The translations under genes and the position numbers were made by a program. Below the pieces are notes generated by a model, which searched no databases, was not told the DNA's origin, and saw only the letters and a program-made list of their open reading frames with translations. DNA of 57,798 nt, taken from the NCBI GenBank assembly GCA_016876015.1, contig VGOD01000008.1:1-57798 (forward strand). Reading direction: 5' to 3'. Shown in pieces: positions 55,312 through 57,798 of the stretch. The stretch is from Chloroflexota bacterium. Its GTDB lineage: Bacteria; Chloroflexota; Anaerolineae; CG2-30-64-16. Position 1 is the first letter of the stretch; each line of letters opens with the position of its first letter.

Positions 55312-57030
55312 CTACTTCCTACCCAACATCAACTTCGCTGCGTTCTCCCCGCCATTCGCCAGATACAGCAGCGGGATGGGCCGATCAACGCCCTCGACGA
55401 AGCGCGGGCGCGCGGCCCAGTCGCAGACCGAGAGCACATTGTTCAGATCCATCCAGTATTCCAGCCGCGCGGGGCTGAGGCCCTGGATCATGTGGAGGTG
55501 GTTGGCCGGTGGGTAGTGCTTGTATTCGTACATCGTGGCGTACTTGGGCACGACGAAGGTGTGCGGCCATGCTGCGGTCGTTGCCTGGCAAAGGGCGGTC
55601 GCCATCGGCTCCGGCACGTCGGCGGTGGCGGCCTCGTCCCAGCTCATGGCGAACATGCCGGAGAGGCTGCTGTACATCAAGCGGCCGGCGATCCCTTCCA
55701 GCCCGCCCGGTGAGACGAACGTGACCGAGTTACCCATGCCAGGGAAATAATCAGGATCGGCCAGCGGCATGCTGACCTGCGCCATGATCTCGTCCACGCT
55801 GGCGCCCGGCTGCGCGGCCCAGTCGAACGACGCGCTGCCGGAGTTGTCGCCATCCACGAGGCCCTTCTCGGCCCAGGCTTCGCCCTTCGGCAGGGTGACA
55901 CCCAGTTTCTTTGCCAACGCTTGCAGTTCCCACGGCTCCCACACCTTGCGGAAGTCCATGAAGAGGGGCGGCGCGCCGCCGGTGAGGGACGAGAAGAAGA
56001 TCATTGTCAAGAGCGCCTGCACGTCCGCTTCGGTGGCGAACGGCAGCGGGATCTTCGGCCCGTTGTGATCGAACGAGGAGTTGAAGAACGACTCCATCGC
56101 ATCGGCGACGGGGAGCGGGATGCCGCGCAGGTCGGAACCCCATTCGAGCTGGCTCATGAAGCCGCCGCCGATGGCGTCCAGATCCTTGAGCAGGTCGCGC
56201 GTGATGAGATAGAGCGCCAGGCTTTGGTCGAAGCGGCCGGAATCCACTTCATCACGCAGGACGAGCCGTTTGCCCAGGTGACCGTCCACGAAGCCGCGCA
56301 GCGCCTTGAGTTCCTCGGCTTTGTACGCCTTCTTGGCGAGCATGTCGGCCAGCAGCTTCATGTCGAGCCGGGTGATCTCGATGCCGAACTGCTTGCGCGT
56401 GGGGATGATGTGCGCCAGCGCGGTCTCCATCCCCATCGAGTCGTGGCCGAAGACGACGACGCGGCGGCCCTTGAGCGCCTGGGTGGTGACGGCGGCCGCG
56501 GCCCAGTCCACGAGCGCGTCGGCGGTGCCCCCGGTCATCTGGGGGGTGAGGCCGGTGTCGGGCCAGGTGCCGACGTTGAGGTGCGTCAGCCGGCCATACT
56601 GCATGATCGCGCCGTTGACCGCGTGCGCGAAGACGACGCCCGGCTTCGGCCCGCTGTTGCCGCAGGTGAAGTTGATCGGCGTGTCGGCCCCGAACTGCGA
56701 CAGCAGCGAGATCACGCTGAGCTGCGGGAACGCCCAGGTATCGGGCGCGCAGACCAGCGCCTTAACGCCGGCGTCCTGGAACTGCTTGGCGACCGCGTCG
56801 GCCTGCGGTTCGCCGTCCACTAGCGTCGGCGCCCACACGACCTTGGCGGCCGAGCCGTCGGGCAGCTTGACCCGCGCAGCCAGCACGTCTGCCACCATTC
56901 TGCAGATATTCTGGCAGCGTTCGCGACTGGCCGCGTCGATCCGCGGATCACCCGCGACGAAGACGCCGATCGCCGGCGCGTTGCGTTGGAGAGTACCCAT
57001 TGCTTCTGAGAGTGCGATGGCTTTGCCCAT
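55312..57030 (-). CDS. L-fucose/L-arabinose isomerase-fold sugar isomerase
   Basis: A 572-residue isomerase similar in length and order to L-fucose isomerase. Metal ligands correspond well to E. coli FucI: Glu334 in FATEADVQAL, Asp359 in FMDFRKVWEPWEL and His511 in PPANHLHM. It interconverts an aldose and ketose (L-fucose, D-arabinose, or possibly L-rhamnose given the adjacent rhaB). ATG at 57030 after GGAGGAATCC. The upstream toxin gene ends 36 bp away on the same strand. Confidence 0.88.
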   Translation of the reverse strand: MGKAIALSEAMGTLQRNAPAIGVFVAGDPRIDAASRERCQNICRMVADVLAARVKLPDGSAAKVVWAPTLVDGEPQADAVAKQFQDAGVKALVCAPDTWAFPQLSVISLLSQFGADTPINFTCGNSGPKPGVVFAHAVNGAIMQYGRLTHLNVGTWPDTGLTPQMTGGTADALVDWAAAAVTTQALKGRRVVVFGHDSMGMETALAHIIPTRKQFGIEITRLDMKLLADMLAKKAYKAEELKALRGFVDGHLGKRLVLRDEVDSGRFDQSLALYLITRDLLKDLDAIGGGFMSQLEWGSDLRGIPLPVADAMESFFNSSFDHNGPKIPLPFATEADVQALLTMIFFSSLTGGAPPLFMDFRKVWEPWELQALAKKLGVTLPKGEAWAEKGLVDGDNSGSASFDWAAQPGASVDEIMAQVSMPLADPDYFPGMGNSVTFVSPGGLEGIAGRLMYSSLSGMFAMSWDEAATADVPEPMATALCQATTAAWPHTFVVPKYATMYEYKHYPPANHLHMIQGLSPARLEYWMDLNNVLSVCDWAARPRFVEGVDRPIPLLYLANGGENAAKLMLGRK

Positions 57031-57066
57031 GAGGATTCCTCCGCGGTAGATAGGTTGCACGAGCCT

Positions 57067-57414
57067 TTATCGAAGTGACATGACCAAACGCAGGCCATCT
57101 TCGACCTGCTCAAGAAGATTCGCGGGCAGTGACCCAATTCGTTCAGTCACAAAACCTTTGTCAACCGTGATTACCTGAGAGATATTGGCAACCGAGTCCA
57201 CGGCCAGGCCGGTTGATTTCTGGGGTAGTAGGACATTGCCCGGCGCTTGGGCCAATCTGAGGTTGGACGTGATGACCACGGCAATGACGGTAGCGATGCG
57301 GCTCCGATTGAAGTCGTTGGACTGGACAACCAAGATGGGACGGCGATAGCCAGGTTCGGAGCCGACAGGTTCCGGCAGGCTTGCCCACCAGATCTCGCCG
57401 CGCTGGATCACCAT
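57067..57414 (-). CDS. MazF/PemK-type endoribonuclease toxin
   Basis: A 115-residue toxin that would cleave mRNA and stop growth when freed from its antitoxin. MVIQRGEIWWASLPEP and GYRRPILVVQSNDFNRSRI, then VANISQVITVDKGFV, fit the SH3-like MazF fold. Start ATG at 57414 overlaps the end of the antitoxin gene by 7 bp (ATGGTGA). Intact by length. It lies directly upstream of the isomerase gene. Confidence 0.93.
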   Translation of the reverse strand: MVIQRGEIWWASLPEPVGSEPGYRRPILVVQSNDFNRSRIATVIAVVITSNLRLAQAPGNVLLPQKSTGLAVDSVANISQVITVDKGFVTERIGSLPANLLEQVEDGLRLVMSLR

Positions 57415-57659
57415 TCTTTGCCTCCCAATGTGGCAGCCTGGAAATCTATCAGCGCGGGATCCATCGCAGACGGCTCTGTCTCATAGACCTGGTTGAGAGC
57501 CGCTGTCACATCGCGTTCCTGTACGGCAGCTACATAGGCAGACAAGGCAGCGGTATAGAAATCACCAACCGACATCCCCAGTTTTCCCGCTAACTGCCTG
57601 GCGGCTTCAGAGAGCGGCGCTGGAATCACGATATCTGCTGTCAATGTCTGAGCTGTCAT
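57408..57659 (-). CDS. Antitoxin partner of the MazF-like toxin
   Basis: An 83-residue protein: a beta-strand-like start (TLTADIVIPAPLSEAARQL) and helical segments to AALSAYVAAVQE, followed by an acidic tail that typically wraps the toxin. It is a small ribbon-helix-helix- or MazE-like antitoxin; exact family uncertain. RBS GGAGGTGAACG before ATG at 57659. No clear promoter is resolved in 57660-57798, the end of the window. Confidence 0.8.
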   Translation of the reverse strand: MTAQTLTADIVIPAPLSEAARQLAGKLGMSVGDFYTAALSAYVAAVQERDVTAALNQVYETEPSAMDPALIDFQAATLGGKEW

Positions 57660-57798
57660 CGTTCACCTCCATTCTATGAATCTTATACTCACGAGAGCTT
57701 CCGGTCTGATGCCGATGAGGCGACCGGAGCGTTGTGTTCAACGTCCTCCCTGGCGCTGGGTTGCGACGCACCGCGCCCCGCAAGTATAGCATCTCAGA

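Overview
The window looks like chromosomal DNA from an uncultured member of the Chloroflexota, most likely Anaerolineae-like. This is inferred from GC-rich coding sequence, the protein families present, and many short palindromic repeats between and even inside genes. No marker gene settles the taxonomy. I found no rRNA, tRNA, CRISPR array, transposase, integrase or phage gene.

Layout. 1-8.8 kb: two very large secreted subtilisin-family proteases (minus strand) with near-consensus promoters. 8.8-13.1 kb: zinc-ribbon coiled-coil protein, polyprenol-phosphate sugar transferase, orphan LuxR-type response regulator, a 52-residue Flp-pilin-like peptide, ComF-like phosphoribosyltransferase, nitroreductase. 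13.2-19.3 kb: alpha-L-rhamnosidase (GH78), a leftover MFS-transporter tail, and a one-chain 2Fe-2S/molybdopterin hydroxylase. 19.5-29.3 kb: a probable operon from one strong promoter, encoding a complete Opp/Dpp-type ABC importer followed by two tandem GH172 (DUF2961) glycosidases and a small membrane protein. 29.4-39.9 kb: ceramidase-fold hydrolase, HpcH/citrate-lyase-like enzyme, class A beta-lactamase-like hydrolase, two surface-anchored proteins (one with LysM domains), signal peptidase I, deoxyribose-phosphate aldolase, inorganic pyrophosphatase and nitroreductase. 39.9-42.4 kb: a single polypeptide carrying a BsuBI/PstI-type adenine methyltransferase and the matching restriction endonuclease. 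42.4-47.3 kb: thiolase, M55 D-aminopeptidase, class II aldolase, a decayed acetyltransferase, and a Phd/YefM-type antitoxin directly followed by an orphan DNA methyltransferase rather than a toxin. 47.3-53.6 kb: glycosyltransferase, PNPOx-like protein, PHP protein, creatininase, NUDIX hydrolase, plus fragments of Uma2 and M42 genes. 53.6-57.8 kb: rhamnulokinase, L-fucose-isomerase-like enzyme, and a MazF toxin with its antitoxin.

How it fits together. The main theme is scavenging of plant- or biofilm-derived polymers: secreted proteases, rhamnosidase, GH172 enzymes with their importer, and deoxysugar catabolism (isomerase, kinase, and a class II aldolase 10 kb away). Overlaid on this are small genome-defence or plasticity modules and a dense population of non-autonomous repeats. 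At least six repeat families are visible, some inserted in frame inside protein genes. One 92-bp element has terminal inverted repeats and a flanking 8-bp direct repeat; another carries CTAG ends that supply stop codons of neighbouring genes. Five gene fragments (MFS, GNAT, Uma2, M42, and possibly a nucleotidyltransferase) show ongoing local rearrangement.

The observations I consider most worth following are the fused methyltransferase-endonuclease, the antitoxin-methyltransferase pair with a palindromic promoter operator, the GH172 tandem in an importer operon, the 12-G tract inside a secreted protease gene, and the two MITE-like elements.
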